From Cohnella cholangitidis (GTDB lineage Bacteria; Bacillota; Bacilli; Paenibacillales; Paenibacillaceae), in contig NZ_CP041969.1 of NCBI RefSeq assembly GCF_014107495.1, forward strand, positions 5,753,501 through 5,817,500: a stretch of DNA of 64,000 bases. The letters run 5' to 3'. The translations under genes and the position numbers were made by a program. Shown here one piece after another: positions 45,511-53,912 of the stretch. The notes under the pieces were generated by a model that was not told where the DNA came from, ran no database searches, and was given only the letters and a program-made list of their open reading frames with translations. Position 1 is the first letter of the stretch; every line of letters begins with the position of its first letter.

Positions 45511-45740
45511 TCGAGTACCGCAAGCGAGTAGATAGCTTAAAGACGATTGAAGTTCTTTGTTATTCGTTATGCATCCACTTGGTGGCGGAAGAAGTACTGG
45601 CTGCTAACGCGGCCAAGGCCGCTCTGCTGGATTTGTTCGGCGATGAACAGTTTTGGAAGCTGGAAGGTTCGGAACGGGAACAAAGAGTGCGTAAGCAAGC
45701 CGTTCGAAGATCGCTGGAGTGTCTCGCAAAACTTAAATAA
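45507..45740 (+). CDS. Small hypothetical protein coupled to the D,D-carboxypeptidase
   Basis: The product is 77 residues: soluble, helical, charged, with a hydrophobic middle (IEVLCYSLCIHLVAEEVLAAN) and a basic C terminus. It starts inside the carboxypeptidase stop codon (ATGA) with GGAGGGG upstream, so it is co-translated. No family recognised. A terminator follows. Confidence 0.65.
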   Translation: MIEYRKRVDSLKTIEVLCYSLCIHLVAEEVLAANAAKAALLDLFGDEQFWKLEGSEREQRVRKQAVRRSLECLAKLK

Positions 45741-45753
45741 TAGTTTGGTTTCT

Positions 45754-45797
45754 ATTAAGGTTCTGTCTCCTTAACCGGAGCTAGAACCTTAATTTTG
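45754..45797 (+). terminator. Rho-independent terminator closing the two-component/carboxypeptidase operon
   Basis: ATTAAGGTTCT pairs with AGAACCTTAAT around an 18-base loop, followed by T-rich DNA. Confidence 0.75.
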
Positions 45798-45904
45798 TTT
45801 AAATTCTATTATTCGAGCAACCTTTGGCTGGTATTGTCGTTAATACATATGATTAAATAACTGGATAGAGTCGAATCTACCAACGAGATTAGAAGGAGCA
45901 CGAT

Positions 45905-47749
45905 ATGAACAAGAAGTTAGTACAAATACTGCTTGCCGCCCTCATGCTGTTCACGATTCAGCTCCCGGCCCACGCGGAAGGCAGCGTGGACGGACAAGAA
46001 AAATTGGTTTTGACTATCGGCTCGAAGGAAATGAATCACAACGGCACGATCGTGAATGCCGCCCAACCGCTTACCCAGAACAAAGGCGTAACTTACGTCG
46101 CGGCCAAATCCTTCATAGCCGAGCTTTACGGGAAGATCGTCTATGATGCCAAGAGCAAGCAATATACGCTGACAAGCGGAGATTATACGCTCGTGATGCG
46201 CAGCGGATCGACTTCCTATACTTTGAACGGAGTCGTTAAGACGAACGCGCAAGGGGCGCCGTATTTGCTTAAGGGTACATTGATGATTCCTTTGCGAACG
46301 GCGGCTCAAAGCTTCGGACTCCAAATGGTGAACGTACCGAAGGAGAAAAAAATAGAACTGACTTGGGAGTCCAAGCCGGTCGCTAAATTCTCGGTCTCGA
46401 ATATGAATCCTTACGCCCAGCAGACGGAAGTGATTTACACGAACGAGTCATACCATCCAAGAGGGCTCAAGATCGTCGACGAACGCTGGGAGAATAACAA
46501 TAGCGTATTCGAACAAGCGGGAACTTACACCGTATCGCACTGGGTGCAAGACGAAACCGGAGTGTGGAGCGAGCCTTATACGGTGACGGTGACGGTTAAA
46601 CCGCCTAATCAACCGCCCGTTGCTAATTTTACGACGGAAAAAGACACATATCGTATTGGCGAATTTATTACGTATACCGACCAAAGCACGGATGACGAGG
46701 ATCGGATCGTAACCCGGCAGTGGACGAATAACGAAAAGGGCTTTTTCGTAGCCGGACCGCAAACGATATCGTTGAAAGTGACCGATGCGAACGGCGCGGT
46801 TAACGAAATCACGAAGACGATCTCCATTACCGAAGAGGTCATGTATACGAAAGAAGAATTCGACCTCCTATATACGGAAATCGGGGATAAATTCGGAATC
46901 GAGGGAGCTTCGGTTTTATCTTTGCCTAAGATCCCTTATTGGATCAACGACCGAGAGCAGACGTTAATACGGGCGAATAGCCCGGAGACCATATTAGAGG
47001 AAGGAATTTATTACGAAGATACGGTAACCGGAAACGTGAGATTTCTTCTGCACAATCGCAACGGACGCACGAATCCGGTCAAAATCTACGTTCTTTTGAC
47101 TAACGAGAACGCTGAACCGGCGACCGTTAGATTGGGCGCCAAAGGAATGGCCGGTCCTAATCCTTTTGTATCTACGGTCGGCCGCGCGGTTACCGGCAGG
47201 TTCCTCGAGTCGGTATTAAACCCGAAATACTCTTATTTGCAAATTCCCTCGGGGGAAAGCCGTCTTATTTTTGAAGAATACAGCGAGAAAACGCTTCGTC
47301 CGGGAGACGTGTACTCCATGTTCGCGGACGTGCAAATGAGCGCCAATCTCAAATTCCAAGTTGTCGTAATTGACGAGCAACGGGAAGTTATGAGCATGAT
47401 GCCGTACTTGAAATTATTGCCTAGCAACGACCGGCACATCCGCGGAACTTTCGAAAACGCCAATCGGATGATGTACGTGAATCAGACGATCGGCGACGAG
47501 AAGAGCCGGATGATACTGGCGGACAACATAGTCGATACCCGGCTTAGCGGCTTGGATAAGACTACCGATACACCCGTGCTGAATATGGGGAATTACGGAG
47601 TGCTGTACACGATTAAGCTAAGCAACGTCCAACCCCATACGGCAATCGTCGTAAACCTCGCGGGGGACATTACGCAGGGGCGTTTACCGTTAACGGGAGA
47701 GTGGTTTATACGACCAATAACGGGATTCTCTCGAACCCGAACGAAGTAG
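45905..47749 (+). CDS. Secreted protein with copper-amine-oxidase-like N-terminal domain and PKD domain (C terminus frame-disrupted)
   Basis: The product is 614 residues as read. The Sec signal peptide ends near residue 24 (LPAHAEG). A CuAO_N-type domain occupies about 35-155, with the typical TYVAAKSFIAELYG and MIPLRTAAQSFG segments. A region of about 75 residues follows, then a PKD-like domain (about 236-310) and a C-terminal beta-rich region. Such proteins are common, poorly characterised surface proteins in Paenibacillaceae. The last roughly 30 residues after VVNLAGD lose family character, while another frame continues sensibly to 47868; see the separate entry. ATG with AGAAGGAG upstream. 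Confidence 0.85.
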   Translation: MNKKLVQILLAALMLFTIQLPAHAEGSVDGQEKLVLTIGSKEMNHNGTIVNAAQPLTQNKGVTYVAAKSFIAELYGKIVYDAKSKQYTLTSGDYTLVMRSGSTSYTLNGVVKTNAQGAPYLLKGTLMIPLRTAAQSFGLQMVNVPKEKKIELTWESKPVAKFSVSNMNPYAQQTEVIYTNESYHPRGLKIVDERWENNNSVFEQAGTYTVSHWVQDETGVWSEPYTVTVTVKPPNQPPVANFTTEKDTYRIGEFITYTDQSTDDEDRIVTRQWTNNEKGFFVAGPQTISLKVTDANGAVNEITKTISITEEVMYTKEEFDLLYTEIGDKFGIEGASVLSLPKIPYWINDREQTLIRANSPETILEEGIYYEDTVTGNVRFLLHNRNGRTNPVKIYVLLTNENAEPATVRLGAKGMAGPNPFVSTVGRAVTGRFLESVLNPKYSYLQIPSGESRLIFEEYSEKTLRPGDVYSMFADVQMSANLKFQVVVIDEQREVMSMMPYLKLLPSNDRHIRGTFENANRMMYVNQTIGDEKSRMILADNIVDTRLSGLDKTTDTPVLNMGNYGVLYTIKLSNVQPHTAIVVNLAGDITQGRLPLTGEWFIRPITGFSRTRTK

Positions 47750-47868
47750 GCATGCTTTATAAGTCGGGCGATACCCAGGAGACGGTAACGATCACTTTCA
47801 CCCCGGCTAACGGGAGCATGTTGCCTATCAATCTATTATTCTTGCCTATGCCTGAACTTAAATTGTAA
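47665..47868 (+). pseudogene. Out-of-frame C-terminal continuation of the 45905 gene
   Basis: After the G5 run at 47662-47666, a different frame encodes GGHYAGAFTVNGRVVYTTNN and onward to LLFLPMPELKL, stopping at 47868. One extra G in the run would restore a 654-residue protein. It is not an independent gene: no start codon with a ribosome binding site is present. Confidence 0.75.
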
Positions 47869-47885
47869 GGTCCATTTGAAATATG

Positions 47886-47929
47886 AAAAAAGTGGTGGGG
47901 CAGAGATGAATCCTGCACCACCACTTTCG
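47886..47929. terminator. Bidirectional terminator-like hairpin
   Basis: AAAGTGGTG pairs with CACCACTTT, with A-rich left flank and T/C-rich right side. It lies between convergent genes (45905 gene and DUF2627). Confidence 0.65.
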
Positions 47930-47968
47930 CTTTATCATGCTTGAATTCGCGAGCGTCAGTCCAAAGCT

Positions 47969-48301
47969 TTATTCGGTATTGCCGTCTTGAGGACGCTGAG
48001 CGGAATCCGTTCGCTCCGGCCGCGGAGGGCGCGGAACTTTAGGGCGGAACCGGGAAGATAAATAGTTGTGTTTACGGTCGCGGAAGAAGATCCAACCGCC
48101 GATAAATCCGACGCCGATCAGAAATAAAATCGCGCCGCCGATAAATTTAACCCAGGCAAAATCGGGCGTAATCGCGTCAACGCCCATCTGAGCAAAATAA
48201 TCGTACAAAGCGTCCTTCATCAACAGAAAACCGTAAGCAGCCATAAGGCCGGGAATAACGAGCAGTAAGATGGCAATCAGGCGCTGTAAAACCAATTTCA
48301 T
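47969..48301 (-). CDS. DUF2627 family membrane protein
   Basis: The product is 110 residues: two predicted membrane segments (about 7-25 and 50-70), with the family-typical VLQRLIAILLLVIPGLMAAY and GWIFFRDRKHNYLSSRF segments. A Pro/Arg-rich cytoplasmic tail of about 25 residues is extra. Start ATG at 48301 on the minus strand; GGAGGG lies about 13 bases upstream, a long spacing. The family has no known function. In Bacillales it is often near spo0A/bkd genes, which fits this window. Confidence 0.8.
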   Translation of the reverse strand: MKLVLQRLIAILLLVIPGLMAAYGFLLMKDALYDYFAQMGVDAITPDFAWVKFIGGAILFLIGVGFIGGWIFFRDRKHNYLSSRFRPKVPRPPRPERTDSAQRPQDGNTE

Positions 48302-48456
48302 AAGATGAGTAAGCCCTCCTTCCAATTCTCTAATCATAAACGATTTCCCGAAGGATTGTCCACGAATGCCATCAATCACCTGCCATATCCTCTATGATCC
48401 GACATAAACCTATGGTATTATGACACAAGAAAAAGAGAGAGAGGAGATTACTTGCA

Positions 48457-49866
48457 GTGGTATTTTCCAGTTTGTTCTTCTTGTACCTATTCTTACCCAT
48501 TTTGCTTATCGCCTATTTCGTATTTAAGAATACGACATATCGAAACTGGATATTAATCGTCTTCTCCTTCGCTTTCTATGCTTGGGGAGAGCCTGTCTGG
48601 ATCGTTTTGCTCTTGCTAGCTTCCATAATCGGTTACTTCTTCGCTCTCGGAATCGACAAATTTCGAGGGACATGGCTGGCCAAGGCGCAATATGTCGCCG
48701 CGATAGCGGTAAACATCGGGATATTAGGATTTTTCAAATATGCCGGGTTTCTTGTCGATAACGTTAACGCGGTACTCCCTTTTAACATTCCTCATCCTGA
48801 GGTAACATTGCCGATCGGGATTTCTTTTTTTACTTTTGAGATCATTTGTTACTTAACGGACGTCTACAAGGGGACGATTAAAGCTCCCAGATCCCCTAAG
48901 AAGCTATTGCTCTATGTTTCCTTCTTCCCGCATCTGGTTGCGGGTCCGATTATCCGTTACTCGGATATCGAGCAACAGATCGATAATCCGCGCGTAACGA
49001 TGGCCGGCTTCAGCGAAGGGATTACCCGCTTCATGATCGGGTTAGGGAAGAAAGTCATCATCGCTAACCTGATAGGGGAGAACGTGTCGCAGTTCTTGAA
49101 TCCAAGCTCCGATTCCTCGTCCGTGCTCGGCATTTGGTTCGGCGTATGTTTATTCGCCCTGCAGATCTATTTTGATTTCTCGGGTTACTCGGATATGGCG
49201 ATCGGCTTAGGGAAGATGTTCGGGTTTAATTTGCGCGAAAACTTCAACTATCCGTACGTTTCGAAGTCCGCCGGAGAATTCTGGCGGCGCTGGAACATGT
49301 CGCTTGGCGGTTTTTTCCGGGATTATGTGTATATTCCGCTCGGCGGAAACAGGAGGTTTTATTTGCGCAACCTGTTCGTCGTCTGGTTCCTCACGGGATT
49401 CTGGCACGGCGCGAGCTGGAACTTTATCATTTGGGGTCTCTATTTCGGATTACTGATATACATGGAACGGATGTTCCTCGGCAAATGGCTGGAAAAAGCG
49501 GGAGCCTTCGTTTCGCATGTTTACGGAATTCTGATGATGCTGGTCGGGTGGGTTTGGTTTTATTTTACGGATCTCTCGGAGGCAATCGACGCGCTGCTTA
49601 TCATGTTCGGGGCATCGCATAGGGTCTTCTCTAATCTCGAGTTGCAGATTTACTTTAATAACAACTTATTGCTGATCATTGTCGCGATTATCGCCTCGAC
49701 TCCGCTAATGAAGTGGACCTTCTCGCGAATGGCGGAATCCAATCCTAAGCTAGGGGTTGGACTGCACAACGTAGGCGTCCCGTTGATGAATATCGCGATA
49801 CTGATAGTAGCTACCATCCTACTGATCGGCAGCACTTATAATCCGTTTCTTTATTACCGGTTTTAG
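48457..49866 (+). CDS. MBOAT-family O-acyltransferase (AlgI/DltB type)
   Basis: The product is a 469-residue polytopic membrane protein with about ten hydrophobic segments. The family signature WRRWNMSLGGFFRDYVYIPL and the essential His317 in GFWHGASWNF are present. The family moves acyl (usually acetyl) groups across the membrane to modify extracellular polysaccharide. GTG at 48457 with GAGAGGAG upstream. The DHHW gene starts 14 bases later; this pair is the usual AlgI/AlgJ-X-like arrangement. The acceptor polymer is not visible in the window. Confidence 0.92.
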   Translation: MVFSSLFFLYLFLPILLIAYFVFKNTTYRNWILIVFSFAFYAWGEPVWIVLLLLASIIGYFFALGIDKFRGTWLAKAQYVAAIAVNIGILGFFKYAGFLVDNVNAVLPFNIPHPEVTLPIGISFFTFEIICYLTDVYKGTIKAPRSPKKLLLYVSFFPHLVAGPIIRYSDIEQQIDNPRVTMAGFSEGITRFMIGLGKKVIIANLIGENVSQFLNPSSDSSSVLGIWFGVCLFALQIYFDFSGYSDMAIGLGKMFGFNLRENFNYPYVSKSAGEFWRRWNMSLGGFFRDYVYIPLGGNRRFYLRNLFVVWFLTGFWHGASWNFIIWGLYFGLLIYMERMFLGKWLEKAGAFVSHVYGILMMLVGWVWFYFTDLSEAIDALLIMFGASHRVFSNLELQIYFNNNLLLIIVAIIASTPLMKWTFSRMAESNPKLGVGLHNVGVPLMNIAILIVATILLIGSTYNPFLYYRF

Positions 49867-49880
49867 CGAGGAGGGTTAGG

Positions 49881-51113
49881 ATGAAACTTCAGACGAAGCT
49901 TAATCTGATATTGTTTTTGACGTTTATATTCGGGTTTGCGATCGTTAACTTGCTGCGGCCGCATTCCGAGGCGAAATCCAATCTCGAACAACGCGACATT
50001 ATGAAACAGCCGGAATTTACGGTCGATCGTTTTTTCGATGGCGAATATACTCGCGAATACGATAACTACTTCGCCGACAATTTCGCGTTCCGTACTGAGC
50101 TGGTCCAGGTAGGCACGAACCTGAAAGAGCTTAAAGGCTTCCCGACCGAGGATCAAATGTCGATCGTCGTCCAAGGCGGGGACAATATGAACGCCGAACA
50201 GGGGGAAGGCAGCTCCGTAACGAACACGAACTCAAGCAAGTACATTATCATTAAGGATCGCGCGTTTACGGCATTCGAATATTCCGCTTCCGCCGCCGAA
50301 ATGTACGCGGACACTCTAAATCGTTTCAGGAAGTCCGTTGATAAGAAGGTTCGAGTTTACTCGTTGCTTGCGCCTACGTCCGTAGAGTTTACCGATAATG
50401 CCAGCATTAAAAAGTTGACCGATTCGCAGAAAGACGCTTTCGCGCACGTGCTGGAGCGGCTGGACGGCGCAATCGGGAAGGTTGACGCGTATAGCGCTCT
50501 AGAGAACCACAAGGAAGAGTATGTTTATTTCCGTACGGATCACCATTGGACGGCTCTTGGCGCTTATTATGCTTATACGAAGCTTATGGAGCAAATGGGA
50601 GAAACCCCGGTACCGCTCGATAAGTATCAGAAAAGCGATATCCCCGATTTCTTGGGTACGGCGTATAAACAGACTTTAAGCCCGAAACTGAAATCTCATC
50701 CGGATACCCTGACGTACTACATGCCTTTTACTAAGTATGACTATATGATGTACACTTCAACCAACAAAGCGGTCAAAAGAAATGTCGTGGATCCGAAGTA
50801 CGCCGAGCTTAGCAGTACGTTCTACGCGGCATTCCTCGGAGGAGATTTTCCTTGGGGAGAGATTACGACGGATAAGAAGAACGGCAAACGGATCGTCGTC
50901 GTTAAGGATTCATACGCGAACGCGTTTGTCCCGTTTTTATTGCCGCATTTCGAAAAAGTATATTATTTAGACCCTCGTCATTACAAAGGTAACCTTATCG
51001 ACTTCGTGAAAGAACAAAAAATCACGGATGTCCTGTTCCTTAACAACTCGACCGTTACGCGAAATACGGGCATCTCCAAGATCCTGAACGAGAAGATGGA
51101 CATTGGCAAATAA
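49881..51113 (+). CDS. DHHW/AlgX-like extracellular O-acetyltransferase partner
   Basis: The product is 410 residues. One N-terminal membrane anchor (about 7-24) is followed by an extracellular SGNH-like domain. The likely catalytic set matches AlgJ/AlgX proteins: Asp220-His221-His222-Trp223 and Ser344 in VVKDSYANAF. It probably accepts acetyl groups from the MBOAT protein and places them on a surface polymer. ATG with GAGGAGGG upstream. A terminator follows, so the two genes form a bicistronic unit. Confidence 0.9.
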   Translation: MKLQTKLNLILFLTFIFGFAIVNLLRPHSEAKSNLEQRDIMKQPEFTVDRFFDGEYTREYDNYFADNFAFRTELVQVGTNLKELKGFPTEDQMSIVVQGGDNMNAEQGEGSSVTNTNSSKYIIIKDRAFTAFEYSASAAEMYADTLNRFRKSVDKKVRVYSLLAPTSVEFTDNASIKKLTDSQKDAFAHVLERLDGAIGKVDAYSALENHKEEYVYFRTDHHWTALGAYYAYTKLMEQMGETPVPLDKYQKSDIPDFLGTAYKQTLSPKLKSHPDTLTYYMPFTKYDYMMYTSTNKAVKRNVVDPKYAELSSTFYAAFLGGDFPWGEITTDKKNGKRIVVVKDSYANAFVPFLLPHFEKVYYLDPRHYKGNLIDFVKEQKITDVLFLNNSTVTRNTGISKILNEKMDIGK

Positions 51114-51128
51114 TATCGCCCACGAAAG

Positions 51129-51159
51129 CAGCGGCCTCTATGCAGGCCGCTGTTTTTTT
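51129..51159 (+). terminator. Rho-independent terminator of the MBOAT/DHHW unit
   Basis: CAGCGGCCT pairs with AGGCCGCTG, six-base loop, seven T. Confidence 0.92.
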
Positions 51160-51198
51160 GTAACGCCGGGTTGGAAAGGGGAGCTTTAGATATAGGTT

Positions 51199-51227
51199 TT
51201 GTCCCGGGCGTTAAAAAAAGGTACAAT
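51199..51227 (+). promoter_or_regulatory. SigA-type promoter of lpd
   Basis: TTGTCC (51199-51204), 17-base spacer, TACAAT (51222-51227), 33 bases upstream of the lpd start. Confidence 0.7.
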
Positions 51228-51259
51228 GGGAACGTGAGTTTACATACGGAGGGGAAACT

Positions 51260-52690
51260 ATGCCAATCGAAGTCGATGTCGCCATCGTGGGCGGCGGGCC
51301 GGGAGGCTATACGGCAGCGGTGAAAGCGGCCCAGTCCGGGCGCAGCGTCGCGATTATTGAACGGGACAAGCTTGGGGGAACCTGCCTGCATCGCGGATGC
51401 ATCCCAAGCAAGTCTTTGCTTAGAAGCGCGGAAGTATACGCAACGATAGGAGAGGCCGCGTCTTATGGCGTTACGTTGCCGGAAGGTAGCGCGACGATAG
51501 ATTGGAAGGCGGTCCTTCATCGCAAGAATAGTATCGTGGAACAACTTCATAAAGGGCTGCAAGCCCTTATGAAACAGCATCGCATAGAAGTCCTCAACGG
51601 GAGCGGGCGCATTATCGGTCCTTCGATCTTCTCGCCCCGCAGCGGAGCGATCGCGGTCGAGCTTGCGGACGGGCAATCGGAAACGGTCGTTCCCAAGAAC
51701 GTTATTATCGCGACGGGATCTCGTCCTCGTCGTCTCGATGGTCTTGTCTATGACGGCGTCGCAATCGCGACTAGCGACGAGGCATTGGATTGGGAGACGA
51801 GGCCGTCATCCATTATTATCGTTGGCGGGGGCGTAATCGGCGTAGAATGGGCTTCGATGTTGAGCGATTTCGGCACGGAAGTCACGATCGTCGAAACCGC
51901 GGACCGGATTCTCCCGACGGAAGATAAGGAAGTCGGCGCCGAGATCGCCAAATCGTTGCAAAAGAGAGGCGTCAAAATCATCGTCGGAGCATCCTTGCAA
52001 GCGGATAGCTGCAAGCTTACGGATTCGGGCGTGCACGCGGAGGTAAGCGTCAAAGGAGACACGGTGTCGCTGCTTGCGGAGAAAATGCTAGTATCCGTAG
52101 GACGCCAAGGAAACACGGACAATCTCGGGTTGGAGAACACGGACGTAAAAGCCGAGAATGGGTTCGTAAAAGTTAATCCGAACACTTTGCAGACAGGGGA
52201 ATCGCATATCTACGCGATAGGAGACTGTATCGGCGGAGTTCAGCTGGCCCATGCCGCCATGCATGAAGCGGCGGTTGCCGTCGAACATTTGACAGGGAAA
52301 AAGCCTAAGCGTTCCGCTGATCGCGATATTCCGCGTTGTATTTATTCCCGGCCGGAGGCGGCTTCCGTAGGCTGGACCGAAGCGGATGCCAGAGCCGAAG
52401 GGTATCACGTGAAGACGGCCAAATTGCCGTTGCGCATCTTCGGAAAAGCGCTTGTATACGGGGAGAGCGAAGGTTTCGCCAAAGTCGTATCGGATACGGC
52501 CACCGGAGATTTGCTCGGCGTTCACCTCATAGGCGCCCACGCGACCGAGTTGATCGCGGAAGTTTCGCTCGCCAAGTTTCTCGATGCCGTTCCATGGGAG
52601 GTCGGCCGGGCGATCCATCCGCACCCGACGCTGTCCGAGTCCCTGCAGGAAGTCATGCAGGCATTGGACGGAGGAGCAGGGCACGGCTGA
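51260..52690 (+). CDS. lpd: Dihydrolipoyl dehydrogenase (E3) of the branched-chain 2-oxoacid dehydrogenase complex
   Basis: The 476-residue flavoprotein has an N-terminal FAD site GGGPGGY, the redox disulfide Cys42/Cys47 in GGTCLHRGCIPSK, a central NAD-binding GGGVIGVEWAS, and a C-terminal dimerisation domain with HPHPTLSE containing the catalytic His. It re-oxidises dihydrolipoyl groups on E2. Position directly before bkdAA indicates the LpdV-type E3 of the branched-chain complex. ATG follows GGAGGGGAAA. A structured spacer of 193 bases separates it from bkdAA. Confidence 0.93.
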   Translation: MPIEVDVAIVGGGPGGYTAAVKAAQSGRSVAIIERDKLGGTCLHRGCIPSKSLLRSAEVYATIGEAASYGVTLPEGSATIDWKAVLHRKNSIVEQLHKGLQALMKQHRIEVLNGSGRIIGPSIFSPRSGAIAVELADGQSETVVPKNVIIATGSRPRRLDGLVYDGVAIATSDEALDWETRPSSIIIVGGGVIGVEWASMLSDFGTEVTIVETADRILPTEDKEVGAEIAKSLQKRGVKIIVGASLQADSCKLTDSGVHAEVSVKGDTVSLLAEKMLVSVGRQGNTDNLGLENTDVKAENGFVKVNPNTLQTGESHIYAIGDCIGGVQLAHAAMHEAAVAVEHLTGKKPKRSADRDIPRCIYSRPEAASVGWTEADARAEGYHVKTAKLPLRIFGKALVYGESEGFAKVVSDTATGDLLGVHLIGAHATELIAEVSLAKFLDAVPWEVGRAIHPHPTLSESLQEVMQALDGGAGHG

Positions 52691-52708
52691 CAAATGCACA
52701 AAAGATAT

Positions 52709-52798
52709 GCTCAACCCGGGAGACGAAGTCTTCAAGTTAGCGGGTGATATGCCTTTTTGGCAAATTCATTCGCGTAACGAGGGGTTGAGCGTTTCTTT
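52709..52798 (+). ncRNA. Multibranched structured element between lpd and bkdAA (possible leader or attenuator)
   Basis: The outer stem GCTCAACCC (52709-52717) pairs with GGGTTGAGC (52782-52790) and is followed by a T-rich tract. Inside are hairpin AGAC-GAA-GTCT, a stem GTTAGCG with CGCGTAAC, and a terminal TGCC-TTTTT-GGCA hairpin. The folding was done by eye. It could be an elaborate terminator after lpd or a regulatory RNA; I do not recognise a known riboswitch class. A TATAAT at 52815-52820 just downstream may start the bkdAA transcript. Confidence 0.4.
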
Positions 52799-52883
52799 TT
52801 GCTTCCAAGCGGAGTATAATAGGCTTTAAGCTCAAGTATTAAGACCAGGTTATAAAACTAAACCAAAGCAGGAGGACGAACCC

Positions 52884-53912
52884 ATGAAACAAACCGGTAC
52901 CGTCCAGCAAACCCTTAGGCACGCCGCGCTCGGTTTAACCGATGAACGCGCCGTAGAAATGTACAAGACCATGATGCTTGCGCGTCGGTTCGACGAGCGA
53001 GGTCAATTATTGCAACGCGCGGGTAAAGTTAACTTTCATATTTCGGGGATTACCCAAGAGCCTTCGCAAGTCGCGATGGGCTTTGCCATGGATCTGCAAC
53101 ATGATTGGTTCCTCCCTTATTACAGGGATTATGGATTCGTTTTGTCGCTAGGAATGACGGTGAAAGATTTGATGCTGTCCGTATATGCCAAAGGAGAAGA
53201 CCCGAACAGCGCGGGAAGACAGATGCCGGGGCATTTCGGAAGCAAACGTCTGCGGATCGTGACGGGCTCGAGTCCCGTAACGACGCAAGTGCCGCATGCG
53301 ACCGGATTTGCGTTAGCCGCGAAGATGAGAGGGGAACCGTCCGTAGCGATAGTAACATTCGGCGACGGTTCGAGTAACCAAGGGGACTTTCACGAGGGTT
53401 GCAACTTTGCGGGCGTCCATCAACTTCCGGTTATATTCGTATGCGAGAACAACCAATATGCAATCTCCATGCCGCTTGCTAAGCAAACAAGGGGAAGAAT
53501 TTGCGATCGTGCGCTCGGATACGGATTCCCGGGCATTCGGGTTGACGGGAACGATCCGCTCGAAGTCTATCGCGTCGTGAAGGAAGCGCGCGAACGCGCA
53601 ATCGCTGGAGAAGGACCTACTTTGATCGAGATCATGACTTACCGGGTTACGGCTCATTCGACATCAGATAACGACTTGGCATACCGCACGAAAGAAGAAG
53701 TCGATCTTCATCGCGGAAAAGATTCTTTGCCGGTATACAAACAGTATCTTCAGGATGCGGGTTTGTGGTCGGAGGAGCAGGAAGCGAAGCTTCAGGCGGA
53801 CATACGCGCCATCATCGACGAAGCGAACGAGTACGCGGAGAAAGCGCCGTTCCAGCCGACGGAAGACGCCTTCCGTTACGTATACGCGGAGCAGAGCGGG
53901 GAGGGACACTAA
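52884..53912 (+). CDS. bkdAA: Branched-chain 2-oxoacid dehydrogenase E1 alpha subunit
   Basis: The product is 342 residues. The thiamine-diphosphate motif GDGSSNQGDFHEGCNFA through ENNQYAIS is intact (near residues 155-195), and the phosphorylation-loop-like YRVTAHSTSDN is present. E1 decarboxylates the 2-oxoacids of Val, Leu and Ile, giving branched acyl groups that prime iso/anteiso fatty acids. ATG with CAGGAGGAC upstream; one-base overlap (TAATG) with bkdAB. Pyruvate dehydrogenase E1 alpha is the main alternative, but operon context and sequence favour the branched-chain enzyme. Confidence 0.92.
   Translation: MKQTGTVQQTLRHAALGLTDERAVEMYKTMMLARRFDERGQLLQRAGKVNFHISGITQEPSQVAMGFAMDLQHDWFLPYYRDYGFVLSLGMTVKDLMLSVYAKGEDPNSAGRQMPGHFGSKRLRIVTGSSPVTTQVPHATGFALAAKMRGEPSVAIVTFGDGSSNQGDFHEGCNFAGVHQLPVIFVCENNQYAISMPLAKQTRGRICDRALGYGFPGIRVDGNDPLEVYRVVKEARERAIAGEGPTLIEIMTYRVTAHSTSDNDLAYRTKEEVDLHRGKDSLPVYKQYLQDAGLWSEEQEAKLQADIRAIIDEANEYAEKAPFQPTEDAFRYVYAEQSGEGH

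Noticed and set aside
52584..52829. 81-codon plus-strand open frame across the lpd end
   Set aside because: It mostly overlaps lpd in another frame and runs through the structured spacer without a ribosome binding site.
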